A stretch of 64,000 nt of DNA, taken from the NCBI GenBank assembly GCA_900708905.1, contig CAADRB010000056.1, positions 547,092 through 611,091 on the forward strand, written 5' to 3'. Below, one piece after another: positions 1-12,158 of the stretch; position 1 is the stretch's first letter, and each line of letters begins with the position of its first letter. The DNA comes from Hymenolepis diminuta. Taxonomy: Eukaryota; Platyhelminthes; Cestoda; Cyclophyllidea; Hymenolepididae. Both the position numbers and the translations under genes were made by a program. Under the pieces are notes generated by a model. It was not told the origin of the DNA. It did no database searches and saw only the letters and a list, made by a program, of their open reading frames with translations.

Positions 1-489
1 TAGGTAGCAAATACGAAAGAGCTAAAGGATAAAAACAACAAAAGCACTAGTAAATAAGCGGACTAAATATGGATGCACTAAAAATACCAAAACCATACGT
101 CAGAACAGTGTGCTCAAAGGATTCACATAACTGTCGGCGAATTTTCTGAACTTTTTTGAAGATAAGATACGGACTTCAGATATACTTTTTATTTAAGTTC
201 TGGCTTATGTAAGCGAAAATATCGTTATTTGGCAATTAATATAAAATGACCGAAGTCTACTCGCTATAATTCTTCTGCCTTCCTATTGTGGCTGAGCAAC
301 TGTAGCCTTAATATACATCAAAGAATACTATCACTTTCGCAACAGCATTCTTTCCAGTGACGGCTCTGGTTTCATCGACTCGTCCAGGTCGAAACTATAA
401 GAAGGAAGGCGAGACTAATTGCTGGAACAGTTCTCTAACCGGGTTGTGTTGAAAGGCCGTATTTTGAATAGTGTATTGGTCGAAAAGCG

Positions 490-640
490 GTCATCATACA
501 CGTCTGCCATATTAGAGATCACGAGATCAATGTTCATCGGAGCACATCTAGTGGTATGGCTGACCAACTGCACTGGTCAATAGAAATGGTGATAGAATAT
601 GAGTTTTTCGTAAAAAATCGGCTCCAAGCTACCCTCTCCA
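490..640 (+). repeat. Degraded tRNA-derived SINE-like copy
   Basis: The stretch around 515-590 aligns by eye with the SINE-like copy at 15185-15362: both have a box-B-like segment (here degraded to GAGATCAATGTTCATC), then a cacatc(c/t)agtg motif, then CAACTGCACTGGT(C/T)AAT. A tail motif GAGTTTTTC follows near 601, as in the copies near 40470 and 61530. The boundaries are approximate and the copy is the most decayed but one of the family. Confidence 0.5.
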
Positions 641-701
641 TACCTAAGTTAAGTGCTGTTAGCAGATCTACTAACGGACCTGGGGATTTTTTTTATTTTA
701 G

Positions 702-835
702 GCACTGACGTGGACCCTATCTGCGCTCGTCAAGCTCCTGCCAGCTTCAATGTGTCAGCTGCAGACTGGAAGAACTGCATCCTCACTGATCACATTGGCA
801 GCGTTGTATTGCTTCCTATCACGAATCTGATGAAA
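702..835 (+). CDS. Orphan internal exon of an unidentified gene
   Basis: A pyrimidine-rich tract ending in TTTTAG (to 701) is followed by an open stretch that ends at ATGAAA|GTAAAT. Entered with one base from an upstream exon, it reads TDVDPICARQAPASF and onward through SAADWKNC and ILTDHIGSVVLLPI, about 44 residues without a stop. Its codon composition is visibly less AT-rich than the flanks, as expected for coding sequence. The family is not recognised, and no neighbouring exon in a compatible phase was found within 1-4 kb, so the rest of the gene is either to the left of the window or separated by long introns. It could also be a relic exon. Confidence 0.45.
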
Positions 836-3800
836 GTAAATTGAAGAGTTACTCAGACCAAAGCATTATTCATCTAACTAGGGCTTTTGCTGAAGAGGTT
901 CATTTTCAGACATCCATCTAACGTAAAAATTCAAATATTCCCGGTGGCATGTGAGATAATTTTGCTTTCTTAGCCTATGGGAAAAAAGATTCGGAGCGGT
1001 TAGACTGACCACCATAATTTAACTACTGGCCAATAAGAGCTGGATACAGTGGAAAAATCTTTGCACAGCAGTTTTGGAACGTGAACTACTCGTTAGGGAC
1101 CCCAATCCAAAAATAACAAATGAAGTAGATTGTTTAATAATTTGACTTTACTCTCATCGTCTTTTCAGTCCCGTCCTAATTATCATTAACCGATTTTAGT
1201 TTGCCGTCCCACGGTGAAAAGTTTTAATTTTTTCTCCTTTGCTATGGGTTACAATATGACTTAATGGATTTCGAACCCATGGTGAAAACATTGATAAGAT
1301 CATAGATCGACGACTTACAGAAAGCTGGGTTTTCGATGGTCTTGTTTTCAAACTCCCATTATATCTAACTTAGTTCTTTTAAAAAGAGCCATCACAATGC
1401 TACACAGATTTGACGCGACTTTCTATAAAAAAGCTGATTTGCGGGATTTTATTGGTTAATTGTCCTGCCACCAATGTTCAGAAGGGGAAGAGTAAACTGA
1501 ACGACGATCCTAAATGTAATTATGTCTATAAAAGTTATTATTTTGACTTACAGTCTCAGAAATTAACACTGGTTTAAATTAAACAAATGTGACGGTGAAC
1601 CTAGTAGTAACAAACTAGAAAAACGACAAATGAGTACATTTCATTTAGATTGACTGGAGTTAAGCCTCTATAACCTTGAATCAGCGTTCTAATTAGCGGA
1701 CAGGCCAAACTTCTCCAATACAAAAATTTGGAGGGAAGTTCTGATTTTTTCCCATATGCCGAGAAGATGATATAATAATAATTCATATTATAAACGAATT
1801 AGAACTCTTAATGGAAATGGAAAATTAATTTATTAGTGGTTCAAGCCTGAATGCCGATGGATAATCATCAAAAAGGCAAAATTTTCAATTAAAAGCTTCT
1901 ATTAATAAAACCCATTGAATTTTATTGTAAATTAAATTTGGAACTTGCAAAATATTTGCATCATTTAAGAATTTTCTTTATTAGGTTAAAATGTTACGTA
2001 ATATTAACTTTGGCTTAGTCGAAATTTGACCTTCAGACTGATAATTTTAGAATTATTTAAATTGCTAGGAAAAAAACGCCTTCTCCAAACAAATGAAATC
2101 CGCGCAATTCTGAAATGCTACAAGCTAAAACAAAATTCATAATTATTGCATTAGAAATGATTTTGCAAAGAAAATGGTCGATAATAAAAGGAAAACCTGA
2201 ATGTGATTCTTATATTGTTCTTATGTTCAAATGCGAGAAAGCTCTGATGTGTAAAATATGCACTTTGGAATCCTGGAAGGGTATTGTATGCTTTAGACAA
2301 TGTTGCTGGCTTCTTGCTCTTTCTTATCTTAAATGCTGTCATCTGAAACAATGCACATTTTTGAGAAGTTTAATCGGGTCTTGGTTACTCAAAAATTGAG
2401 GTCGATATCTGATGACAGGCCTATAGAATGGAAGCTGCTCATTTAACAAGTTAAAATTCAGAAGAAGAATTTCTGATTTTAATTAAAATTAATTTTCTAA
2501 GTTTTCTCAATTGGGAATGAAAGAGTCATTTAACAAGGTGCGCAAAAGAAATCTTGATTAACTGTCACTCAAGGTTGTTAGAATTGGAATGTTCGAATTC
2601 GATACTAATGTTCTCATCAATAGAACATATTTGCCAATTCATTCTAGTCAAATCAGATGTTCATATTATTTGATTTAAACAGATTTGAACGGCACTAGCT
2701 GACAATATGGACTCAATAAAAAATCAGAAGTATGGAAGAGCTAACCACATCTCGCGTGCGTATCCCGAATAATTTTTGCGAAAAACATCAAGCGAGCCGA
2801 CGGATCAAAATATGAATATATTGAGTGAAATGGAAAATAAGCTGAGATTTCCTTTGTGGGCATTTTTTTCGTCAAATAAATATTGTCAATTTCACATTAA
2901 ATGGGATAAATTTATGGTTATTCATGACAAAGAAACAGGTCACTTGAATAGACGTTCACTATATTTGCTGCGACCTCTCAAATGTAAAATTCTATTACCG
3001 TCCATGGGATTACGAAGAACTTTTACAAGTTTTAATCATGAAAGGTATCTGAACGTGTAAAATAGAGTAATAGTTGATTAAGAAATGAAACGAGCGGGGG
3101 GGGGGAAGAGATGGGAATTGAAAAAATTCAAAATAAGGGTACAACGTCAAGACGAACTTAGTTAAATTCTGGAAGCATTAGAGGGGATATATCCTAATAT
3201 TCTAGAGCTCAAATGTCGTGATTTTATCCCTGGTTATCTGAGTGATTTCATGTCCGCGACATTCAGAGATCATTGACCAGTTAATAGACTTGTTACAGTC
3301 ATTTTCGGGTAGATGAGACTATTAAAGGTTCTTGAACATAACATTGATTGTTTTTCATACTCTGACTTAAACTGGGAATTCAGGGCATATCTCAGATGTT
3401 CCCCTTTTGTACGTGATAGCATTATAGAGTGCCTCTTGAAAATATGACCAACCTATCTAGGAAAAAACGTATAAAATATAAATATTCGGTCATTTTATTA
3501 ATCTTTGGGGTAGTAGTTAAGCTACTGGAGAGTAAAGTTAAACATTTCTGACCGTTGGATAGCAGCTTAATACCACAGATATTTTAGTCAGCGATAGGAA
3601 GCACAAATCTTATATTTAAAAGGCATTTTATCTCATTATAAACCATCACCAAGCATAAGTTAATCAATTTTATTACTATTGTTTGAAACTAACTGAATAT
3701 TAATACCCAGTTAATCTGATTTTGACTGTTTAAAAAATCTAACTGAAGCGTAAACGCTAACACTCAGCCTTCCAGATAGCGGAATCTCCAGAAGTTTGTC

Positions 3801-4618
3801 CACTAAAACTAGCATTAAATTCATCGGGTAAATGGGGAAAATTCTCTTTCGGAATCTCAGTCGGTGTTTCAAGAAAATAAATTAAAAGGCATCATTGAAA
3901 TTTGCTTGAGATTTAAAATTGAAAAGTATTGATTTTATTCATATTCGGAAATTCTAACTGCTGTACGTTATAAATATACCAACTTTAAATGCCTATATTT
4001 TGAATTTTGGCATTACATTACAATACATTAAGGGAAAAACGATCCCTTAATGTATTATTTCTTTCAAAGGATTCCCTGCTTAAAGAATTTATCACGTGTT
4101 CTGTTGATAACGTCTTTTTAGAACAAGCACCGTAATCCCCAACTGTACTGTTCCAACCAGACATCAGACCAATCACAATGATACACTCGCTATTTGGCCA
4201 ATTAAATTAACTCTTGTGTTTCCTTCAAACACGTAGTCAATTTCCCACCCAAATTTACTGGAAATCTAAATCATAACTAAATTCGGGGTGCATTTTTAGA
4301 TCGATCAATGATTTACTAACAAGAAATTTAGGTTATAAGAGAAATTGAAACTGCAACGAATTAACATCCAGAGTAGCTAATAGAGAAGAAAGTGATAATT
4401 TAATTGTTTCTTTTCAAATAAACAAATTCATTTTAGGAAAAATTACAACGCATTTTAAATCACAATTTCCTATTTTTGACATTTTAAGGGTAGATTTGTC
4501 TTTATAGCATCTAATTAAATTACTACTTACGGCAATTTTGAGAAAGCTTATTCCAGAAACGTCAATTTGAAGGACGATTCTCTATGTCTTTTCCGAAACT
4601 CCTCTTTTATTACTCTTT
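836..4618. other. Non-coding stretch without recognised genes
   Basis: AT-rich sequence with only short, stop-limited frames and no convincing splice-bounded exon. It holds a run of ten G at 3096-3105 and a perfect 14-bp hairpin at 4022-4056 (listed separately). Nothing else can be supported. Confidence 0.6.
4022..4056. repeat. Perfect 14-bp inverted repeat (hairpin)
   Basis: AATACATTAAGGGA at 4022-4035 is followed by a 7-nt spacer and its exact reverse complement at 4043-4056. No gene is adjacent. It could be a short foldback relic or part of a transposon end. Confidence 0.8.
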
Positions 4619-5032
4619 TGTGAACGTGCGCTGATTTTTATTCTTTATACCTCTATGACTTAACCCCTACCTGCCATATCTAGACGAGGTCATCGATTCT
4701 CCTTTTTTTCTGTAACTATCCTGTTTCATTTATAAGAACGCCCGCACACACCCTCACGCCTGCCCTTGCCAAAATGAACTATATAAACTGCCTTTGTATT
4801 CCCACTCACATACATACGTATACGCTTGTCATTCGCCGACTGCTACACTTACTTCTGATCTCCTCTGTTCCTCATTTCTCTCTCACTCTCAAATCCTCAT
4901 CGTAGTTTTTTCAATACAATTTGGGTTACACAACTCTTCGTGTTCTACTTCTTTTTAGAACTGTTGTTTGTTATCGTTAACTGCTGGATATGGTCTTAGC
5001 TTCTATGATCTGGTCCTGATTGATTGATTACA
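4619..5032 (+). mobile_element. Solo LTR, family A, copy 1
   Basis: From about 4650 this aligns by eye over nearly 390 bp with 26045-26434. Shared blocks include CTAGACGAG, a TATA-like ATATAAACTGCCTTTGTATT, CACTCACATACATA, CTTGTCATTCGCCGACTGCT, CACAACTCTTCGTGTTCTAC and GCTGGATATGGTCTTA. It ends in TTACA, as copy 2 does. The TATA-like box and a CA end preceding a primer-site-like sequence in copy 2 suggest the long terminal repeat of a retroelement. No internal coding region follows, so this is read as a solo LTR. The 5' boundary is uncertain. Confidence 0.65.
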
Positions 5033-8000
5033 ATACATCTAAGCAATTCTGTAAAGTTATCCTAGGAAGAAAATTATGTACGGCCGTTTATTAGTAAAGA
5101 TAAGATACAATAAAATAATCGGACAAATGGATGTACATCTACAGCAGGGAGGAAATAGCTTTGGAAAGGAGTGGGAGGATTTAGTTCATGGGGATCGAGA
5201 CGCTTAAGCCTTCTGATTTTTTAGAAGTTTTACAAATAGTTGGCCTTGGATCCGATATCAACTCCAGAAATGAGTGGTTGCGCTGCTAATTTCTTCTTTA
5301 CAAGCTTGTGTCCGATGGAAAGATTTTTATAATTTCAGTGCACAAATGAAAATAACTGAAAGCTATATTCTATCCGCAATGAAATTACAACGAAAAAACT
5401 TAATTTTAATTACTTCATTGATAAAAAGGTTTTGCTCAAAGCATTTTGTTCTTTTTAAGTTTAGAGGAATAAACCATTGCTTGAAGGGATAAGAAAAATT
5501 CAACTAAGTTTGGGAAAAACAACCAAGCAAGATTAATAATGGAAGAGGAAATTTCTTCTAAACCATGCGCCTTGGGTACCGTCTGATGCCATTGGCGAGG
5601 TTAAAGTCACGTAGGTGCATTATTGTTATAGATATCACAAAGCAAATCTGAAATACGAGCTGGGAATTTTCTCTTTCATTTAGCAAATTTAAGTAAGAAA
5701 TACCGCATGGCAGTATTATTGGAAGATTTTTGCCGTAAAATCTGTTATTTTATATTTTTTAAAGTTGCAAAATGAAAAATTTCATGATAGAAAATAATTC
5801 TATGTGCCATTCACCTGGGTTTTGAATGATCACAACGAATTTTCAAGTAATAACTGTTATTAAAATCTTTAAAAGAAATATAACCGCTCTGATTCAAACT
5901 TTGGAGTATTCTTTTCCTATCAATTTAATGAAATATTACACAATATACTTAACAGATACACTTAAAAAATCCATAGGATGGAGAATGCTTTCTTGCATTA
6001 TTTTGAAGGTCAGGTGTTTAATTTTTTACATCATAAAAGTTAATCGTCAACAAAATATCTAGTGTTCTCCTCCAGTCTTTGCAATAACAATTCAAACTTA
6101 ACTTTTCTGCTTTTTACTGAAAGGCAATGGAGTGAGGGAAAACGTGTTTCCAGTACGCCCCTAAATTTGGACCATTGTTTCATTTACCTGTTCCCGGGTT
6201 CGCAAAAGAGGACGTGACTTAGCAGAGGTGGATTGATTTTTATAAATTAGGATTATAATCCTGTGTATGAAAAGCTTACAGCAATAGGGACATATCAAAG
6301 GAAAGAATGAGTAGAAACACCAGTAACATTTGTATAATTAAGTGGCAATTTGTGTACATCAAATGAGTAATTTTGTGTTCATAAGACAAGCTCATTATTC
6401 ATTCATTATTACATTCTCAATAATCTTTTTTAAAAGGTAAACTTTGTAAAATTAAACTGAAGTAAATTTGACTGGCTGAGCTCACATACCAAGTCTTAAA
6501 ATTCCAATCTGTAATTAGCAAATATCCGGTATACTAGTCATTAACTATGTCGAGACTAGTATTTCAGGTGATTTAAATTCAATTCGTTTACTTTTTAGAT
6601 TCTAAAAGTTACTTGAGAAAACTTGAGAAGCGCACCAAGTAAAATAATCTGGGATGAATTCGTTGCGCTGTTAACCAACCTATCTAATGTTTTATTCAGA
6701 CCTGCAAGGAGTTTTAGAGGATTTTCTCTTCCGGTCAGTCCTATCCCCAGTGGAAATGATTTCTTACCATTTCATTTTGTAATAATTATTTGATTGGAAG
6801 TTTTGCATCATGCCAATCTTTTAAAAGCTCTTCAATCGAAATTGAATTAATAAAACAGAGTGACATTCACCGCAATTTTCTATTGAAAACAGTAGCCATT
6901 TCCCCAACAGTGAATGTTAATTTAAAGGGAGATTGCTGCCGTGACATAAGATTAGACCTTTCTACTGTTTCCAGGATGCTGCAATATTAAACTACTAACT
7001 GTAAAACACCGGATGATGGTATATCCAACCCCCATACCGCTAAATTATCAGCTCTATTGAATCATAAAGTCAGAAGACTTAAACGTTACTGAATGTGTCT
7101 ATGTACAAAAGGGCTGTGCCTGTTTCGCATAGTTTTAGTACATAATAAAGGGGAATATCTAGGATATACCCCATGTGCCAGATTTAAGACAGGATAGAAA
7201 TAAGCCAGGCTACTTGCACGGGGGTGGGTGGCGCTTGGACTTGAAAATAAAAAGGCATTTATTATAAAGCATTCACGTCCAACTGGTGGTACCTCTAACC
7301 GAAGATTTAATACTAAAAACTACTTTCTAGGGTGGCGAAAATCCTAGTTCACTGCGTCTTTATGCCTGTTAATAAGACTATGACAAGAGTTTACTGGAAT
7401 TTCAAGGCAATTTGGTAACCTAGTTACGAGTGCGTTTACAAGGATGAAGGTCCACTGAGTGTCAGAACATGCTGAATCGGCGGAGTTTTGTGCTTTCGCT
7501 AAATCTAAGCTATCTGACAAGGGCAGATAGTATCTACAATGGTAGGAGTGAAATGACATGCAAATTAAACGCCCATCTCGAGTCAAACACGGACTGTTTG
7601 CCGACATTCTATGTACGGGATTAACAAAGACAAGAGATAATATTCGTTATTTCGTTCGGACAATTTCTGGTATGAATGATTACAGAGACCTTTGGACCAT
7701 TGTTGGAGACTATAAAGCTACTTGTCCTACCTGAATAAATGTTGGAATTTCAATCCACAGAAAGAAGACACAAATACGGTCTTTTACTTATATAAATATA
7801 TATTTTTTAAATCTTCAATATGCTGAATGTCATGGGCATAGCACAATAAAATGGCGAAGTTAATGAAAATTCAAGGACTTAGATAAGGGCAGATAAAGAA
7901 ATAAGTCATTTATAACCGGGTGCTTATCATGATCCTTTACTGAAAATATAGGGTCGATAAAAACGTTAAAGTGTGATTGACCTAAGATTGTTCATGCGTT

Positions 8001-8061
8001 AATGAAGATTATAGATAAAGAGAGAAAGAGTGAACAAATGGTGACGCAAGTGTGTGACATT
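5033..8061. other. Non-coding stretch without recognised genes
   Basis: AT-rich intergenic sequence downstream of the pyruvate kinase-like gene. Small open frames (for example 5274-5492, 5826-6062, 7344-7607) lack homology, codon bias or splice context. I see no RNA gene or clear repeat. Confidence 0.55.
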
Positions 8062-10192
8062 CTACAAAGGTACACGAATATCACCAACACCAGCTCCAGA
8101 GGCAGCTTTCTTACTTGTCAGCATGACAGAGAAGCGTGGGCGACGGTTTCGTGCACCTTGCATCATCTGAATCTCTTCCACGGCGTCCAAATCCTCATTT
8201 TCATTATTACCAGCATTTCTCGCAGCCATTGAGAGATTAGCCAATCTCTGCATATCAATGGTCTCGTTGGTATCTTTAGATGAGCCCACAATACGTAGTT
8301 TAGAGTGCTCGTCGTCCAGCGTAAAGATCTGCATGGTGTTTGTGCTACCTGTTGACGCGAGTGATCCAGTCACAACAACGATACGATCTCCCCCCCGTAC
8401 TAGACTGATGTTGCGAGCATGTTCGATCGCAGCATTAATCCGATTATCTATATCCACTGCCCAATCACCAGTGCTCTCCTCTGCAAGACAGATATGTCGT
8501 GTATTACTACTGACAGTGCTTAAGAAAGTTTCTTAAGAAAAACGTGCGTACCCGTATAGAGATAGGAATGGAGACCACGATAAGCGAGACAATGACGAGC
8601 TACAGATACATCAATTGTGATAGCAATTACAGAACAAGGAGGGCGCAGCATAGCGATAGACATAGCGGACCTAGATGAAAAGCAATAATAAGCATAAAAC
8701 TCTATAACTTACGCTCCAGTAGTGGTAATAACGAAAATTGCTGAAGCATTGCAGCTAGCAGCAGCCTCAACAGCTGAGCTACCTGTGACGTGACGAATAT
8801 CAAACGTCCCCTGACCTAATTGTATTCGAGCTTGTTTCAACTGTCCTCGCGTTTCATAATGAAACACGGCACGCTCAGCTTCGCGACTAATCTAAGCAAA
8901 ATTGTAGTGATAAAAAACATATGGGGTCTTACTTGATCAACAACATGAACGGATTCCAGAGCGTACATTCCCCACGACGTTTCCATAGTGAGAACCAAGC
9001 CATCAGCACCGTCCAGAACAGCATTTGCAATGTCGGAGGACTCAGCTCTAGTTGGACGTGGTTTAGAAACCATAGACTCCAAAAGTTGTTCAATAATGAA
9101 AACCGGTTTCTCGGCAATGTTGCAATGAGCAACAATGTATTTTTGAAGCTTGAAGATCTTCTCTGGTGTATATTGCATAGCCAAGTCACTGCGACGTACA
9201 ACCAAACCGTCAGAAGCTTTGATTAAATCATGGAGGCTAAAATTGAGAAGGATGTTAAAAGCAAGTTTTCCTACTTTCTAATGGATTCCCGAGTTTCCAA
9301 CTTAGCAAAAACTTTAGTTGTAGCAGGAAGTTGGTTACGAGCAAGTTGGATCATCGTACTGTTCTCAGCGAAGCTCGTGAAAACAAAATCAACTCCACAT
9401 CCAGCGGCAAATTGCAAGTCTTGTAGGTATTTTTTTTGAACAGATTCTTGGTAAAGACGATCTCTTGGAAGAGTGACACGTTTATAACCGCCGATAATTC
9501 CCCCCTCTTCAACCATACAGTTCAGACAATCCAAACCGACGTCCTTTACAATAAGTGTAACCTGACCATCATCGAGATAAATACGATCTCCTTTGTGAAG
9601 ACTAAGAATCAATTGAGGGAAATACTTTGTGTTAATGAAAATTATCTCCGAGGTACATGCGAACTTGTAACTTTCGTCAAGAGTAAGAGTTACACGGCTT
9701 CCTTCCTTGAGATTAGCTTCATAGGAAGGACCCTAGTTTCAAAAGCAATTATTTAGATACCTTTCAAATACCCCCTCGAATATTCCAGTTCTCACAGGAG
9801 CAGCGGTCATATCCATAGCGATTCCAATAAGTCTAGTGTAGTTAGATTCCTTCTCGATTTCTCGGACATATTGAATGACCTCCTTGCAGATGTCTCTAGG
9901 GGTCATACTAAGATTAACAGATAGAATATTCATTCCAGCTTCGAGCATTTTGAGAATTCCATCCTTTGTTTTCCATGATTTTCCTACACAATTATTTGTA
10001 AAAATAAATATTACCGAGAGTGCACACAATAGCAGTTTGTCTTGTATTGTTAGCGACTTGATCAATATCTAATTGACAAGTATAATGCAAACGAGATTGT
10101 GGTTTTTGATTCATTGATATACCGGCGGCCTGCTGTAAGGCGTCAAATGCATTTTCAGATTGGAACCGGACATCAGTAGTGGAGAAAGACAT
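8062..10192 (-). CDS. Pyruvate kinase family protein, probably catalytically dead (six exons)
   Basis: Exons (transcript order): 10192-10015, 9983-9772, 9732-9275, 9236-8933, 8891-8713 and 8509-8062. They sum to 1779 nt, in frame, 592 aa; introns are 31, 39, 38, 41 and 203 bp. The fold is clear from IYLDDGQVTLIV, LQDLQFAAGCGVDFVFTSF, LLESMVSKPRPTRAE, SSDIANAVLDGADGLVLT and the C-terminal TGSLASTGSTNTMQI. The catalytic lysine (K274) and metal acidic residues (E276, D300) remain. However, the R-x-N-x-S-H signature has Ser81 for Arg and Met86 for His, DTKGPEIRTG has become DMTAAPVRTG, the R-G-D-L-G loop is RSDLA, and the catalytic Thr before QMLESM is Glu332. The family converts PEP and ADP to pyruvate and ATP; this copy probably cannot. 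It carries an extra C-terminal tail of about 40 residues. Met at 10192 is chosen because the upstream in-frame extension is not kinase-like and an acceptor-like TTTTATTAG lies in it near 10255. The last acceptor is ambiguous (two tandem AGs, both in frame). Confidence 0.88.
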
Positions 10193-10763
10193 TTTCACTA
10201 GTTTTGTTGCAAATTTGGGTTGGCGAAGCCTTAAAAGAGTCCAACGAATTAGCCTAATAAAACAAACAATACACTCACTTAATAACCTTATAAATAACAA
10301 CTTTAATAATTTCACGTTTTATTTTATAAGTTTTTAAATTTTGTACGATTTAGACGTATTTTTGCGTACATATCTTGGTAAAATAATTCAGTCATATTTA
10401 TTTCAAAAGCTGTGCAATAACTGTTTTTGCACTCGCTTCTAATAAATCCTAATTTTTATCACTCTTCAGGGGAATTTTGCACTTTTTCTTAGGTGTCTCT
10501 GACTCAAACTAAATTTTTAACTGTAATTATGGAGTTAGAGCTATGAGATATTTCATTATATTCCAGTTTATTTTACAATCCTTTATCTTCTTCCGCTTAC
10601 TTGGCAATCAGCAAATTATTTAGCTAGGTAACTCAACGAATATTTTTTAACCACAAGCCATCATGAGATTAAAAATAAGCGCGAAATATTTTTAGTAATT
10701 GTCGTATTTATATGTATGGAAAGCAAATTTTGTTATCGGACACATTCGGGTTAGAGAAATGAG
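10193..10763. other. Short intergenic spacer
   Basis: AT-rich spacer between two minus-strand genes: the end of the 131-aa orphan gene and the start of the pyruvate kinase-like gene. An acceptor-like polypyrimidine tract ending in TTTTATTAG (minus strand, about 10255) precedes the kinase start and could be a 5'-UTR or trans-splice acceptor. Nothing else is seen. Confidence 0.5.
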
Positions 10764-11208
10764 TTATAGCTCGTAATAATCCCATAATATTGACTGCATT
10801 AGTGGAGAATTTTCACACATTTCAAGTAAATTATAAAATGTCGGATCCAAATCGTAAAACGCCCGGGGAAAATAAAGTGACATTTCGGCACTGAAAGCAT
10901 AAGTAACAAGCATGAATTGGTGAATGATCGATTTGAGACATGATGCAGAGTTACCAGTAATTACTACTGTTATTCCTCTGATTGATAAACTTGTTCTTGT
11001 CGGTTCATCTGGATTCTTCTATATAGAAATAAATTTTAAAATATACTTGAAAATAATCGAAACTTACAGATAATTTAATATCCAAACAGTATCCTGGTTC
11101 AAAATGCACGGTAAAATGTTCACCATCGTACTGCATTGAAATAAAGTAAATTAAATCATTCGAGCTATCTCTAATGGCTTCTATTATACGGTCAATTTCA
11201 GCTTCCAT
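10764..11208 (-). CDS. Orphan two-exon gene, 131 aa, unknown function
   Basis: Exon 1 is 11208-11068 (47 codons, from MEAEIDRIIEAIRDSS), ending TCT|GTAAGT. A 49-bp intron ends in TATATAG, and exon 2 (11018-10764) reads through 84 codons in the same phase to TAA. Exon 2 has no stop in 252 nt of AT-rich DNA and contains GITVVITGNSA and a C-terminal LWDYYEL. The protein is acidic, with a central hydrophobic stretch (HQFMLVTYAFSAEMSLYF) that is too polar to call a membrane helix confidently. No signal peptide or known motif is recognised. Size, splice signals and phase agreement support a real gene; I do not recognise the family and assign no role. Confidence 0.6.
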
Positions 11209-11849
11209 TTTAGTTTGACGATAGAAAATAAACTGAGAGAATGAATGGCATAAAGGATCTAATTTAATTCAAACTGAGTTAATCGCTCAATAATCGATCA
11301 AAATACTACTCAGCAGATTTAATGGCATTGTACTATACTTTAACAATTGAAATTTTCATATTTAAGTTCCAAAATATTTCGGCATTTTGTACCACCTAAG
11401 AAGAAAATGAAGGTAAATGATCAGCACTTTGCAAGTACGAAAATAACAAATTATAGAAGTTTATAAGTTGAAAAATATATGTAGGGAGCAAAATTTTTGA
11501 CACAAATACCTGATTTGAATAGAAAAACAATGGTTTTCGCGAGCAGGTAAATTTCAATTCGATGGAATTTGTTAAAAAGTCATTTAACATAAACATAACA
11601 TGATGAAGGGGTCAAAAATCGGTTAAGGAATATATGTCGTTTAATTTACCTGTACTCCAAATAACTAAACTTGGATACAACCGTGGATATTACAAAATAA
11701 TTCATGTAGAAGCAGACAAATAGCATTATAATTTTCATGCAGAATAAAATAGAATGACGAAAGAATAATTGGTATTTACGATGAGCTCAATCACTTATCT
11801 CGAGATGAATAAGTGAAACGATGTACATTATGAATGAATTCTTCTTGGA
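11209..11849. other. Intergenic, no recognised feature
   Basis: AT-rich sequence between the 131-aa orphan gene and an LTR-B copy. Only short frames without splice context are present. Confidence 0.5.
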
Positions 11850-12154
11850 TGGACTCTGGTTTGCTCAAATGAGTTAAAATCGATTAGATGGAATAAGTTA
11901 CGTCGCCATATCCGTTCGGAGGTGACAAATAAGCCACTCCACTTTATTAATAAGTAAATTAGGCTTATATACAAAACATTTCTTCGATGGACGTCAGCCA
12001 TGTCTCGTCGTCGGTGTCTGGATGTAATGATCGACATCTGCTTTGGCATCTATGTGCAAACATGCAAACACATAGTGAGACGACCTGTGGACACTTTAGT
12101 AGAGATCAATCATTTCTAATCGCCAGGTTTTGAAAGATATCTGCTGCTATAGCA
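11850..12154 (+). mobile_element. LTR-like repeat, family B, copy A
   Basis: Same unit as 49974-50297, 51141-51447 (inverted) and 54534-54823. Shared blocks include GTTCGGAGGTG, CTTATATACAAAACATTTCTTCG, GACGTCAGCCATGTCTCG, GGTGTCTGGATG, ATGATCGACATCTGCTT, ATCTATGTGCAAACATGCAAACACA and ATCGCCAGGT. It starts with TG and ends CTATAGCA, so the TG...CA ends expected of an LTR are present, with a TATA-like TTATATA inside. No target-site duplication could be identified. Confidence 0.65.
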
Positions 12155-12158
12155 GGTA

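Noticed and set aside
7344..7607. 87-residue minus-strand frame next to the pyruvate kinase-like gene
   Set aside because: No homology and no splice or start context; the kinase gene already has a complete C-terminus at 8062.
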